In this document: positions 11,456-18,492 of the stretch, in pieces
How positions within the stretch are numbered: the stretch's first letter is position 1
Layout: every line of letters starts with the position of its first letter
Program-made: the position numbers and the translations under genes
From: an uncultured Eubacterium sp.
GTDB lineage: Bacteria > Bacillota > Clostridia > Lachnospirales > Lachnospiraceae
Length of the DNA stretch: 55,490 nt
Assembly: GCA_934338065.1 (NCBI GenBank)
Contig: CAKRGX010000014.1
Location: forward strand, 1 to 55,490
Direction of reading: 5' to 3'
Notes under the pieces: generated by a model
What the model saw: only the letters and a program-made list of their open reading frames with translations
The model's database searches: none
What the model was told of the DNA's origin: nothing

Positions 11456-11605
11456 TTACTTAGTCTCCTTATGCAACGTGTGTTTCTTACAAAATCTACA
11501 ATATTTCTTTGTTTCCATTCTGTCCGGATGGTTCTTCTTATCTTTGGTCATGTTGTAATTGCGCTGCTTGCACTCTGTACATTCCAAAGTAATCTTAGTA
11601 CGCAT
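11456..11605 (-). CDS. rpmG: 50S ribosomal protein L33
   Basis: This encodes 49 residues beginning [17 protein letters not shown], with the paired CxxC motifs (CTEC and CRFC) of the zinc-binding L33 form. The frame extends upstream but lacks L33-like residues, and GGAGGTG lies 7 nt before ATG 11605. It is the first gene of the rpmG-secE-nusG-rplKAJL-rpoBC series. Confidence 0.96.
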   Translation of the reverse strand: MRTKITLECTECKQRNYNMTKDKKNHPDRMETKKYCRFCKKHTLHKETK

Positions 11606-11664
11606 CTTGTCACCTCCGTGGTTGTTATTATTGCTGCTTATACAGCTTGTCAAAATTTTAGGCA

Positions 11665-11718
11665 TAAAAAAAAGACCTAATTCATCGCTAGAATACTATA
11701 CCACAATGAACAGGTCTT
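11665..11718 (-). terminator. Terminator of the beta-helix gene, with a promoter box in its loop
   Basis: On the minus strand AAGACCT-TTCAT pairs with ATGAA-AGGTCTT (7 bp and 5 bp separated by a small internal loop), followed by eight T residues. The 20-nt loop holds the -10 box of the rpmG promoter. It lies 37 nt after the stop of the beta-helix gene. Confidence 0.75.
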
Positions 11719-11724
11719 CGTCAA
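11695..11724 (-). promoter_or_regulatory. Promoter of the rpmG-secE-nusG-ribosomal protein operon
   Basis: TTGACG (11719-11724), an 18-nt spacer and TATAGT (11695-11700) lie about 90 nt upstream of rpmG. The -35 box abuts the left arm of the terminator stem and the -10 box is in the loop. Transcripts from this promoter would begin near the second arm and so would not form the hairpin. Confidence 0.75.
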
Positions 11725-11754
11725 TACTTTCCTTATGAAATTATCATTAGAATT

Positions 11755-13029
11755 TTATCCCCGCACCATATCTACCTTTTGTGAATCGGTAAATATATTA
11801 TATTTTGGACAGATTCTGACAAAATATTCTTTCAGTGACAATTTTTTACCTATATTCGTTGCCAAATCTGCCAAATTCTCTTCTGTAAAGTCATTATAAG
11901 TAATCGGATACTGTGAACCCGGACCACTGTTTTTCCATGCTATACATTGAATGGCTCTTCCTACTCTGCTTATCACATTATTTTTCACAGAAACGTTCAC
12001 ACCACCGCTGATCAAAATACCTCTTGTGTCGCTTTTTCCTTTCTGAACAACATGGTCAATCGTATTATTCTCAATCACAGCATCTTTCCAGTTCATCACA
12101 CGGATAGGAGAGTCCCACTTCATATCCGAGATACGGTTGCCGCGGAGAACAATCCCTGTATGGTACATCTGCGCAGTTCCCTTTGCACTATACTTGTGTG
12201 TTCCTATGGCACGTCCTAACTCCGAAAAGGAACAGTTTTCAATTGTAATTGTCTCATTTGGCGTTTTATCATAGGTTGTCCATGGATTATTAAATCCATC
12301 TGTTGTCTTGTCCGGAGTATCCAGATTGATCGCCTCTTTTACCATATCCGATCCTTTTTTTACTTTTTTAAATGAACAATTGGAAATCGTTACATTCTGC
12401 GAAGCATCCATTTCTATAAAATGTGCGCCATTCATATTTCTAAACTTTATATTATCGATGGTAACATCATGATTATGTCCCATTACGATACCAATGGCGC
12501 TCTTCATATATTTTAAGTTGACAGACACACTGCCTCTTCCAACAAAATGAATGTTTCCTTCTCCGTTATGTCCACTATAGACACTTTTTTTCTTCGCATT
12601 AGACGGACGAATCAGCTGAAAGATTGTGATCGACGCCGGCATTCTTTTCTTATCTGTCCTGGTTCCTTTTATGATTTTCACACCATCCTCAAAGATGATC
12701 GTCACATTCGATGGCACCTGGATTGTATTCGTGATCGTATAAGTTCCTTTTTTTAACACGAGGGTTCCTTTCCCTGCTTTTTGAAACTTCTCCATATAAG
12801 ACCGGATAGTAAAATATGTTTTGGTCTTTTTATTATACAATGTCGACTTGGTAAATTTTGATTTCTTCAATGGTTTCGTCTTCGGCGTAATCTTGTACAC
12901 CTTTCCCTGCACATAATCCGTTTCCTTTGCCGGTCCCACCTCATCTGCTAATACACTTTCACTGCCTGCCGACACCGCAAATAAAAGCATAAACATAAAA
13001 GCAGCCACTAAACCAATACTTTTTTTCAT
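11755..13029 (-). CDS. Secreted right-handed beta-helix protein (pectate-lyase-like fold)
   Basis: This encodes about 424 residues. A signal peptide (MKKSIGLVAAFMFMLLFAVSA) is followed by a basic region and then repeats typical of a parallel beta-helix: NVTIDNIKF, NVTISNCSF, TITIENCSF, AVIENNTIDH, NVSVKNNVIS. The NNxI and NCSF turns are the family hallmark. Such proteins are polysaccharide lyases, glycoside hydrolases or adhesins; no catalytic set can be fixed by eye. ATG 13029 is chosen because GAAAGGAAG precedes it and the longer frame start adds only charged residues before the signal peptide. It is transcribed toward the ribosomal operon and ended by the terminator with the embedded promoter. 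Confidence 0.8.
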   Translation of the reverse strand: MKKSIGLVAAFMFMLLFAVSAGSESVLADEVGPAKETDYVQGKVYKITPKTKPLKKSKFTKSTLYNKKTKTYFTIRSYMEKFQKAGKGTLVLKKGTYTITNTIQVPSNVTIIFEDGVKIIKGTRTDKKRMPASITIFQLIRPSNAKKKSVYSGHNGEGNIHFVGRGSVSVNLKYMKSAIGIVMGHNHDVTIDNIKFRNMNGAHFIEMDASQNVTISNCSFKKVKKGSDMVKEAINLDTPDKTTDGFNNPWTTYDKTPNETITIENCSFSELGRAIGTHKYSAKGTAQMYHTGIVLRGNRISDMKWDSPIRVMNWKDAVIENNTIDHVVQKGKSDTRGILISGGVNVSVKNNVISRVGRAIQCIAWKNSGPGSQYPITYNDFTEENLADLATNIGKKLSLKEYFVRICPKYNIFTDSQKVDMVRG

Positions 13030-13051
13030 TGTTTTCTTCCTTTCTCTTTCT

Positions 13052-13080
13052 TTGACTTTCACATAAAAATCTGTTATCGT
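13052..13080 (+). promoter_or_regulatory. Promoter of the NusG-II / Gx transporter pair
   Basis: TTGACT (13052-13057), a 17-nt spacer and TATCGT (13075-13080) lie about 30 nt before the start of the plus-strand gene, in the divergent gap. Confidence 0.6.
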
Positions 13081-13111
13081 ATTTTTGTATCAATCACAAA
13101 GGAGCATTTCC

Positions 13112-13495
13112 ATGAATCAAACACCATCCATTGCCAGACGGGATATCTTATTTCTGGCAGCACTTGTCGTTTTAGGTATCTCATTCACATGTTGGATATT
13201 CCGTCCCGGTCCGTCCGGGGATAGTATACTGGAAGTCCGGCTTAACGGAAAAGTCGAGATGCAGCTCCCATTAAATAAAAATACAGACAAATGGATTTCT
13301 AATTCCCATGGTACCACAAATCATTTTCAGATACAAGACAGCAAGGTGAAAATGATAGCCGCAGACTGTCACGATCAGACCTGTGTCAGCACCCACAGCA
13401 TCAGTAAACCTGGAGAAACGATCGTCTGCCTTCCCCATCGTCTCGTTCTGGCTATTGTAAAAAACACCTCACAACCCGACGCAGTTACCCGGTAG
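13112..13495 (+). CDS. Membrane-anchored NusG domain II-containing protein
   Basis: This encodes about 127 residues with one N-terminal membrane segment (ILFLAALVVLGISFTCWIF) and an outside domain with the cysteine pattern DCHDQTCV...ICLPHRLV-like (ADCHDQTC and VCLPHR here). This is the pattern of the NusG domain II family of small extracytoplasmic proteins, unrelated in role to NusG. ATG 13112 has AGGAG 9 nt before it. It is followed after 31 nt by the Gx-type transporter, a pairing known from many Firmicutes, where the two are thought to act together; the substrate is not known. Confidence 0.8.
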   Translation: MNQTPSIARRDILFLAALVVLGISFTCWIFRPGPSGDSILEVRLNGKVEMQLPLNKNTDKWISNSHGTTNHFQIQDSKVKMIAADCHDQTCVSTHSISKPGETIVCLPHRLVLAIVKNTSQPDAVTR

Positions 13496-13526
13496 CTTTT
13501 TCACACAGCACACTAGGAGGTCATCC

Positions 13527-14027
13527 ATGAGCCACAAAACAAAAACCATTGCCCTTCTTTCCATTTACATAGCCATTGCTTTTCTTTTTGGTTATATAGA
13601 AAGCCTCTTTCCCCTGCCAGTCCCTTTTCCAGGGATGAAACTTGGTCTTGCTAACCTGGTCATTGTTCTCGCCTTGTACCAGCTTAACCTTCCCTCCGTT
13701 TTACTGATCTCAGTCTTACGAAATCTATTAAACGCTTTTACATTTGGGAGTATGTTTAGTTTTCTTTACAGTCTCACGGGCAGCATTGCCAGTCTGCTTA
13801 TCATGTATATAGTAAAAAAAACACAACTGTCACGAATCAGTGTTAGTTGTGTTGGCGGCATCGTTCATAATATAGGGCAGTTTGTAATAGCAGCCTGCCT
13901 TGTCGGTCCATCCGCCGTACTCCCCTATCTCCCCTTTCTATACTTTGCCGGATTCGCCGCAGGTATCCTGATCGGAGTTCTCGCCGACCTCTGTCTGCGC
14001 AGAATCCCCATCAGCAATATGAATTAA
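13527..14027 (+). CDS. Gx transporter family membrane protein (heptaprenyl diphosphate synthase component I-like)
   Basis: This encodes 166 residues with about five membrane segments. The conserved stretch PFPGMKLGLANLVIVLALY and RNLLNAFTFGSMFSFLYSL-like region mark the family annotated as Gx transporter or heptaprenyl diphosphate synthase component I. The fold resembles the membrane component of ECF-type uptake systems, so small-molecule uptake is plausible. It has an AGGAGG ribosome binding site and is cotranscribed with the NusG-II protein. Its 3' end overlaps the convergent gene by 17 bp. Confidence 0.8.
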   Translation: MSHKTKTIALLSIYIAIAFLFGYIESLFPLPVPFPGMKLGLANLVIVLALYQLNLPSVLLISVLRNLLNAFTFGSMFSFLYSLTGSIASLLIMYIVKKTQLSRISVSCVGGIVHNIGQFVIAACLVGPSAVLPYLPFLYFAGFAAGILIGVLADLCLRRIPISNMN

Positions 14028-14637
14028 ACAGCATGCCGCTATACAGCGAAGATTCATAAGCAGAGCCAATATCATTTTGATGCAGGTGCGCATAACTATA
14101 GATTTTCTTCTCAACATATTCCATTGGATTCATACTCATCTGTTCACACTTTGCCGCTAAATCCCGGGTAAACTTCTCCGGCACACTCAGACGATCCCCA
14201 TCATCCGGCACGCTCAGATATCCCTCTTCATTCACAGAAATACCGGAATCCAGCAGTTCAGCCGTATGTCGTTCAACCAGATTGCGTAACTCGCCGCCCG
14301 GCCGCGAAGGTTTGCCATTTGCTCTTCCAAATTCATCGCTCTTTTTCAATAGAGAATTAAACAGTTTTGTCATCTTATGTAAGTTTGCACCTTTGTTTTC
14401 CTGCTGCCCTGACAGGACATCCTCAGCCGCCTCACCCATTTCCATTGATATTTCTTTGACATTCAGTGCATAGGCTTGTGTGTCATCCGATAATTTTACC
14501 ATCACAAGCGGGTTGGCATTATTCAAGCTGACAATGCTCTTATATTTACTTTTTAACTCGTTTTTGTTGTGGACACTGCTCCGTGGGGACACTTTAGGCA
14601 AAAATCCACCTAAATATAAATTATATGCTTCAACCAT
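14011..14637 (-). CDS. Conserved-looking protein of unknown function
   Basis: I do not recognise this protein of about 209 residues. It has no signal peptide or membrane segment and is hydrophilic with a helical look. The N-terminus (VEAYNLYLGGFLPKVSPRSS) and the stretch YKSIVSLNNANPLVMVKLSD look conserved rather than random. GGAAGG precedes a cluster of possible starts (GTG 14646, ATG 14643, ATG 14637), so the start is uncertain by up to three codons. It stands alone on the minus strand and its 3' end overlaps the Gx transporter gene tail to tail. Confidence 0.6.
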   Translation of the reverse strand: MVEAYNLYLGGFLPKVSPRSSVHNKNELKSKYKSIVSLNNANPLVMVKLSDDTQAYALNVKEISMEMGEAAEDVLSGQQENKGANLHKMTKLFNSLLKKSDEFGRANGKPSRPGGELRNLVERHTAELLDSGISVNEEGYLSVPDDGDRLSVPEKFTRDLAAKCEQMSMNPMEYVEKKIYSYAHLHQNDIGSAYESSLYSGMLFNSYC

Positions 14638-14735
14638 ATGCATCACGCCTTCCGTGGCTACGCCATAACGGCATACAAAAACTCCTATCTATTCTTTTAT
14701 ATTATACACTATTATGCAGCAAACGGCAAGAAAAA

Positions 14736-14771
14736 AAGAGACGCAGACCATTCAGATGGTCCACGCCTCTT
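14736..14771 (-). terminator. Terminator of the first Ig-like secreted protein
   Basis: On the minus strand GAGGCGTGGACCAT and ATGGTCTGCGTCTC form an imperfect stem with a 4-nt loop, followed by seven T residues. It lies 33 nt after the stop at 14805. Confidence 0.8.
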
Positions 14772-14804
14772 CTATTCATCAGACATACTTCCAAAAGTGA
14801 TTCC

Positions 14805-15728
14805 TTATTTTGCTTTCTTAATATGGATCACAATACTTGAAATGGTCAGATCATCAATATTTTCATTGTAAGATCTTCCCTTAAACTGAATCTGGTCAGC
14901 GTCACCGTTGTCATTTGTCAACTTGAAGTTCCACTTAAATTGTCCTGTCGTGTATCCGTCATCTTCTGAGTTTGCAATCTCTGAACACATAGAAGTATCC
15001 TGATCCTGTGGGATCATATAAGCACGGAAGCCAACCTCACCGTTCAGAGTACCTTCAACCGTAACATCAAGCTCACTGTCTGTCGGCAAAGATTCTGGCA
15101 GATTGAAGCGGAATAAAGAAGTATCTTTCACATTCAATTGACCTGTTGCAGCATAGTACTGTACATTGTCGTTATCCTCTGGAAGAACATAGTCAGCCAG
15201 ATTTACTTTAACAACTTTGTCATAACCAGGCAATGGTGTAGGACCAAGGTCCGGTGTAGTCGTTGGTGCTACAGACGGCATTGCACTTGGCTTTGCACTT
15301 GGAGCTGCACTTGGAGCTACACTTGGAGCTGCACTTGGAGCCACACTTGGTGTTGCTGCTGATACCTGGGCAGCCTTCTTTGTTACAGTTACTTTAATCG
15401 TCTTCTTCAATGTCTTCTTACCATATTTCATTTTTGCTGTAACTTTTGCTTTTCCTGCTGCTTTTCCTTTAATCGTAACACCCTTCTTGGATTTCTTAGC
15501 CAAAGCAACTGCTTTTTTGCCTGCTTTGTTAATACTCCATGTTACCTTCTTAGCATTTTTTACTGTTACTTTCTTTGCTGCACCCACTTCAACAGAAACT
15601 TTTGTTGCGCTCAATTTAGGCTTTTTAGCCTTTGCCTCTGATGTAGGAACTGCTGTTGCGCTCAATACCATAGCTGCTGTCAAAGCAACTGCAAGAGCTT
15701 TTGCATTGTTTTTCACGATTGTTCTCAT
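14805..15728 (-). CDS. Secreted Ig-like (Big2-type) protein with Pro-rich linker, paralog A
   Basis: This encodes 307 residues: a signal peptide (about 1-32, ending SEAKA), a lysine-rich Ig-like module (about 35-116, with VSVEVGAAKKVTVKNAKKVTW), a low-complexity linker of repeated PSAAPSVAP units (about 125-165), and a C-terminal domain of about 140 residues rich in acidic and beta-strand residues. The C-terminal domain looks carbohydrate-binding-like but is not identified. No catalytic motif or sortase signal is seen. The first 125 residues are almost identical to those of the neighbouring paralog, while the C-terminal domains are unrelated by eye. It has its own promoter, a GGAGG ribosome binding site and its own terminator. 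Confidence 0.8.
   Translation of the reverse strand: MRTIVKNNAKALAVALTAAMVLSATAVPTSEAKAKKPKLSATKVSVEVGAAKKVTVKNAKKVTWSINKAGKKAVALAKKSKKGVTIKGKAAGKAKVTAKMKYGKKTLKKTIKVTVTKKAAQVSAATPSVAPSAAPSVAPSAAPSAKPSAMPSVAPTTTPDLGPTPLPGYDKVVKVNLADYVLPEDNDNVQYYAATGQLNVKDTSLFRFNLPESLPTDSELDVTVEGTLNGEVGFRAYMIPQDQDTSMCSEIANSEDDGYTTGQFKWNFKLTNDNGDADQIQFKGRSYNENIDDLTISSIVIHIKKAK
15281..15354 (-). repeat. 12-bp tandem repeat in the linker of paralog A
   Basis: About six imperfect copies of a 12-bp unit (GCACTTGGAGCT on the plus strand) encode the PSAAPSVA linker. The other paralog has three copies of a similar unit (CACTTGGTGTTG) near 16487-16521. Copy number could change by slippage without shifting the frame. 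Confidence 0.85.
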
Positions 15729-15743
15729 GATAAACCTCCTTCA
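15351..15743 (-). repeat. Duplicated module, copy 1 (ribosome binding site, signal peptide and Ig-like domain)
   Basis: This stretch is almost identical to 16517-16909. The similarity starts in the linker, covers the Ig-like module and signal peptide, and runs through the start codon and ribosome binding site (TGAAGGAGGTTTATC) before ending abruptly. Differences are mostly silent changes. Confidence 0.9.
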
Positions 15744-15786
15744 TAATTATATATTTTCCAAGGACAGCCCCTTGAAACTTATAATA

Positions 15787-15815
15787 AGTATAACGTAATT
15801 CTTTCAAAAAGGCAA
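15787..15815 (-). promoter_or_regulatory. Promoter of paralog A
   Basis: TTGCCT (15810-15815), a 17-nt spacer and TATACT (15787-15792) lie about 60 nt before the start. It lies outside the duplicated block, so the two paralogs have different promoters. Confidence 0.6.
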
Positions 15816-15859
15816 GATATATTCTTGTTCTGTACAAACGAATCTCTTCTAAAAAAGAA

Positions 15860-15898
15860 AACTCTGCACATGACGGACTAACCCATATGTGCAGAGTT
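15860..15898 (-). terminator. Terminator of paralog B
   Basis: AACTCTGCACAT and ATGTGCAGAGTT form a perfect 12-bp stem. On the minus strand TTCTTTTTT follows. It lies 22 nt after the stop at 15920. Confidence 0.85.
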
Positions 15899-15919
15899 AA
15901 AAAAACTACATTATTCTGA

Positions 15920-16894
15920 TTATTTAATTGCTTCTTTCACTTCGGCATCTGTTAATTCTTTCTCACTAAACAAAATAGCTTTGATTGTAAGATCTGCGCT
16001 GGAGTTCCAGTTGAAAATCTGAATACCGTATGTAGTTGTGCCTTCGCCTGATGTAAAGTGTGTAACCGTCTCACCCTCTGATTCAGTAATCGCACCAACT
16101 TCTTCTCTCAGTTCATTTTCCTGTCTTCCATATGTGTCTAATGGATCTTTCAGGCCGCTTTCATCCGCTTTCAGGAAGCTTACTTTCAGTTCGTCACCTG
16201 ATGCGTTACCAACAACGTAAACATGAGCATATTTGCTCTTAAGCATCTGTGGTGTGTTTGGCAATGCATAGAAGATACCCTGGAACTGTCCAAACGTAAC
16301 AGTTGCTCCCGTTGCTGCAACTTGCTGCTCAGCAGCGTTACCACCTTCAAAATATGCATTTTTCTCAAAATCTACTTTATATACAGCCGGTGCTGTGTCC
16401 GGTGTAGGAGCTGCCGTTGGAGTTCCTGTCGGTGCTGCAGAAGCTGCCGGCGTTTGGGAAGGTTTTGCCGAATTGACCGGTTTTGCACTTGGTGTTGCAC
16501 TTGGTGTTGCACTTGGTGTTGCTGCTGATACCTGGGCAGCTTTCTTTGTTACTGTTACTTTAATCGTTTTCTTTAATGTCTTCTTACCATATTTCATCTT
16601 TGCAGTAATCTTTGCTTTTCCTACTGCCTTTCCTTTAATTGTAACACCCTTCTTGGATTTCTTAGCCAAAGCAACTGCCTTTTTGCCTGCTTTGTTAATA
16701 CTCCATGTTACCTTCTTAGCATTTTTTACTGTTACTTTCTTTGCTGCGCCTACTTCAACAGAAACTTTTTTTGTACTCAGTTTAGGCTTTTTAGCCTTTG
16801 CCTCTGATGTAGGAACTGCTGTTGCACTCAATACCATAGCTGCTGTCAAAGCAACTGCAAGAGCTTTTGCATTGTTTTTCACGATTGTTCTCAT
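15920..16894 (-). CDS. Secreted Ig-like (Big2-type) protein with Pro-rich linker, paralog B
   Basis: This encodes 324 residues: signal peptide, the same lysine-rich Ig-like module as paralog A (residues 1 to about 125), a PSATPSAKP linker with PTGTPTAAPTP, and a C-terminal domain of about 165 residues that differs from that of A. The C-terminal part contains several WNSSAD- and TFGQFQG-like strand patterns and may be a sugar-binding jelly-roll, which is inference. No catalytic residues or anchor motif are visible. It has its own promoter and terminator. The tandem pair appears to have arisen by duplication with exchange of the C-terminal domain. Confidence 0.8.
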   Translation of the reverse strand: MRTIVKNNAKALAVALTAAMVLSATAVPTSEAKAKKPKLSTKKVSVEVGAAKKVTVKNAKKVTWSINKAGKKAVALAKKSKKGVTIKGKAVGKAKITAKMKYGKKTLKKTIKVTVTKKAAQVSAATPSATPSATPSAKPVNSAKPSQTPAASAAPTGTPTAAPTPDTAPAVYKVDFEKNAYFEGGNAAEQQVAATGATVTFGQFQGIFYALPNTPQMLKSKYAHVYVVGNASGDELKVSFLKADESGLKDPLDTYGRQENELREEVGAITESEGETVTHFTSGEGTTTYGIQIFNWNSSADLTIKAILFSEKELTDAEVKEAIK

Positions 16895-16909
16895 GATAAA
16901 CCTCCTTCA
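16517..16909 (-). repeat. Duplicated module, copy 2
   Basis: This is the second copy of the block at 15351-15743, including the ribosome binding site, start codon, signal peptide and Ig-like module. Confidence 0.9.
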
Positions 16910-16960
16910 AAATTATTTTTACTTTTTTTCGTTCTTTTTTCTCCTCGAACGATTTCTGAT

Positions 16961-16989
16961 ATTATAATACTTTTTCCCATAAATTACAA
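16961..16989 (-). promoter_or_regulatory. Promoter of paralog B
   Basis: TTGTAA (16984-16989), a 17-nt spacer and a perfect TATAAT (16961-16966) lie about 67 nt before the start. Confidence 0.65.
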
Positions 16990-17053
16990 GTAAATATGAA
17001 CAAAAAAGTTGATTTTTTAAGTATTTTTGGGGGTAGTAATATTAAAATTAAAA

Positions 17054-17085
17054 CTGCCGGCAGACCACATGGAATCTGCCGGCAG
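17054..17085 (-). terminator. GC-rich hairpin after the decayed hydrolase
   Basis: CTGCCGGCAGA and TCTGCCGGCAG form a perfect 11-bp stem with a 10-nt loop. On the minus strand TTTTAATTTT follows. It probably ended the transcript of the former glycoside hydrolase gene or of the AraC gene. Confidence 0.7.
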
Positions 17086-17209
17086 AAAAGGAGTTTCGTG
17101 CAAAAAATAAGCTCTTTTTTGCCCTTTAACACAATATCATAATTATATCCCCTGTTCATTACAATTTCTATGATTTATTTCGTGGATAAATTGACTTATA
17201 TCGTATTTT

Positions 17210-17593
17210 TTAGTTTGTTTGATATTCCGAATAGCTGAAACTTCCACACCCCTCGCTGTACCATACCTCTTTGTCATCTTCATCTGCCATTTTCCGGTAA
17301 TCTTTCGTGCTGTCTTCGGTTCCCGTACTATAGTGAAATCCAATAGCATCTACTGACTGATATAAATCAGCATCTTCCCTCATGGCCGGAACAATATTCA
17401 GACTGATTTATTCATCGGATGCGATAATCTTTATCTTATGATATTTTTCTTTTGCCTCCTCTGTCATAGAATCAGGAAAATCTTTCTCTTTGGCAAGTGT
17501 ATTTTTAAACCATTTTATAAATCCAACATCGGGTGTCTGTATTTCATTTTTATCCGGGTTAATATAGTCTGGAAAATAGCCATACTTTTCCAT
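17210..17593 (-). pseudogene. Remnant of a glycoside hydrolase (GH59/GH30-like), interrupted by an in-frame TAA
   Basis: The first reading block (ATG 17593 to TAA 17408-17410, 61 codons) contains PDVGFIKWFKNTL and YHKIKIIASDE. Beyond the TAA the same frame continues for 65 codons with protein-like sequence, including VDAIGFHYSTGTEDSTKDY and EVWYSEGCGSFSYSEYQ, and ends at TAA 17210-17212. The IASDE, GFHY and VWYSEG pattern resembles the catalytic core of galactosylceramidase-like and GH30-like hydrolases, where the Glu after the W-S pattern is the nucleophile. N- and C-terminal parts are missing. It starts 4 nt after the AraC stop with no clear ribosome binding site. Family assignment is by eye; decay is clear from length and the stop. 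Confidence 0.65.
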
Positions 17594-17597
17594 TTTG

Positions 17598-18371
17598 TTA
17601 ATGCGCCATCTGGCGTTCTTTTCGATATGCACTTGGAGAAACATTTTCATGCCGCTTAAACTGCCGGCAAAAATGTTCTACATTGTTATAACCGCACCTT
17701 TCACTGATTTCCCCAATGTCATACCGGGTTTGCAGTAAAAGCATCTTCGCACGCGTCATACGGCTTTCAATCACCTCTGCAATACAGGACACATGTGCAA
17801 AGTCCTTGTACAACTTTTGCAGTGATCGTGTGCTCATATTTACCTGTTGTGCCATCTTCTCCAATGTCCAGTCATATTCCGGATGTGCATAAATATCTGC
17901 CCGAAGGTCTTCTAATGCATTCTGATATCTGGAACTCTCGGTTGGAAATGCGTAATCATGAAACCAATGAAATATAATGTGCATCAGGTCGGTTATAATG
18001 TGCTCCTCACTCTGACGATGCCAAAAATTCTCATTCGCAACCATCTCCCAGTAGCGGATAAAGTAATCATAATTTTCACAAAAGATCGGCACACCAAACG
18101 GCACATAGCCCTCAACAAACAATGGCTCATCACAATCAAAACGAATCCATGTATAATTGAGTGGTTCCTGTTCGGATTTATAGTGAACATGCTGGCCCGG
18201 TTTATAAATAATACCCGTATGAGGCGGATAATCCCTCATAACCCCATCTACTTCTATCAGGATGGGTGTTCCAAAAAGAAACATCTGATACTCCCCTTCA
18301 GAAAATATCAGATCATCCTCAAACCCCATAGGTTTCGGGTCATTCACAACGGCGTATAGTATCTTAAACAT
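17598..18371 (-). CDS. AraC-family transcriptional regulator
   Basis: This encodes about 257 residues. The N-terminal half (about 1-140) is a cupin-like sensing domain with HTGIIYKPGQHVHY. The C-terminal half holds two helix-turn-helix motifs (WTLEKMAQQVNMSTRSLQKLY, and YDIGEISERCGYNNVEHFCRQFK) followed by SPSAYRK, the AraC signature. GAGGTG lies 6 nt before ATG 18371; the GTG at 18380 is part of that site, so it is rejected. Such proteins usually control sugar-use genes. It lies just upstream of the decayed glycoside hydrolase and just downstream of the GH43 gene, so either may be or have been its target. Confidence 0.9.
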   Translation of the reverse strand: MFKILYAVVNDPKPMGFEDDLIFSEGEYQMFLFGTPILIEVDGVMRDYPPHTGIIYKPGQHVHYKSEQEPLNYTWIRFDCDEPLFVEGYVPFGVPIFCENYDYFIRYWEMVANENFWHRQSEEHIITDLMHIIFHWFHDYAFPTESSRYQNALEDLRADIYAHPEYDWTLEKMAQQVNMSTRSLQKLYKDFAHVSCIAEVIESRMTRAKMLLLQTRYDIGEISERCGYNNVEHFCRQFKRHENVSPSAYRKERQMAH

Positions 18372-18420
18372 TGTTTTCACCTCATTACCATATTACCACA
18401 TATGAAGCATGTTTTCTACA

Positions 18421-18472
18421 AAAAAAAGATTTGATTTGTGTCAGCATTTTCCTGGCTCAAACCAAATCTTTT
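18421..18472 (-). terminator. Terminator of the GH43 gene
   Basis: On the minus strand AAAAGATTTGGTTTG pairs with CAAATCAAATCTTTT around a central region, followed by more T residues. It lies 20 nt after the GH43 stop. Confidence 0.75.
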
Positions 18473-18492
18473 CACTTATCTCTGCTTTCTTC

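Noticed and set aside
11200..11760. tRNA-Trp gene often found near secE/nusG
   Set aside because: No cloverleaf or tRNA-like sequence is seen between rpmG, secE and nusG.
17143..17349. Minus-strand ORF of 68 codons
   Set aside because: It is out of frame with the recognisable hydrolase remnant that covers the same bases and has no ribosome binding site.
17408..17410. Recoding of the TAA (read-through) to give an intact hydrolase
   Set aside because: The frame ends 65 codons later and the catalytic domain would still lack both ends, so plain decay is simpler.
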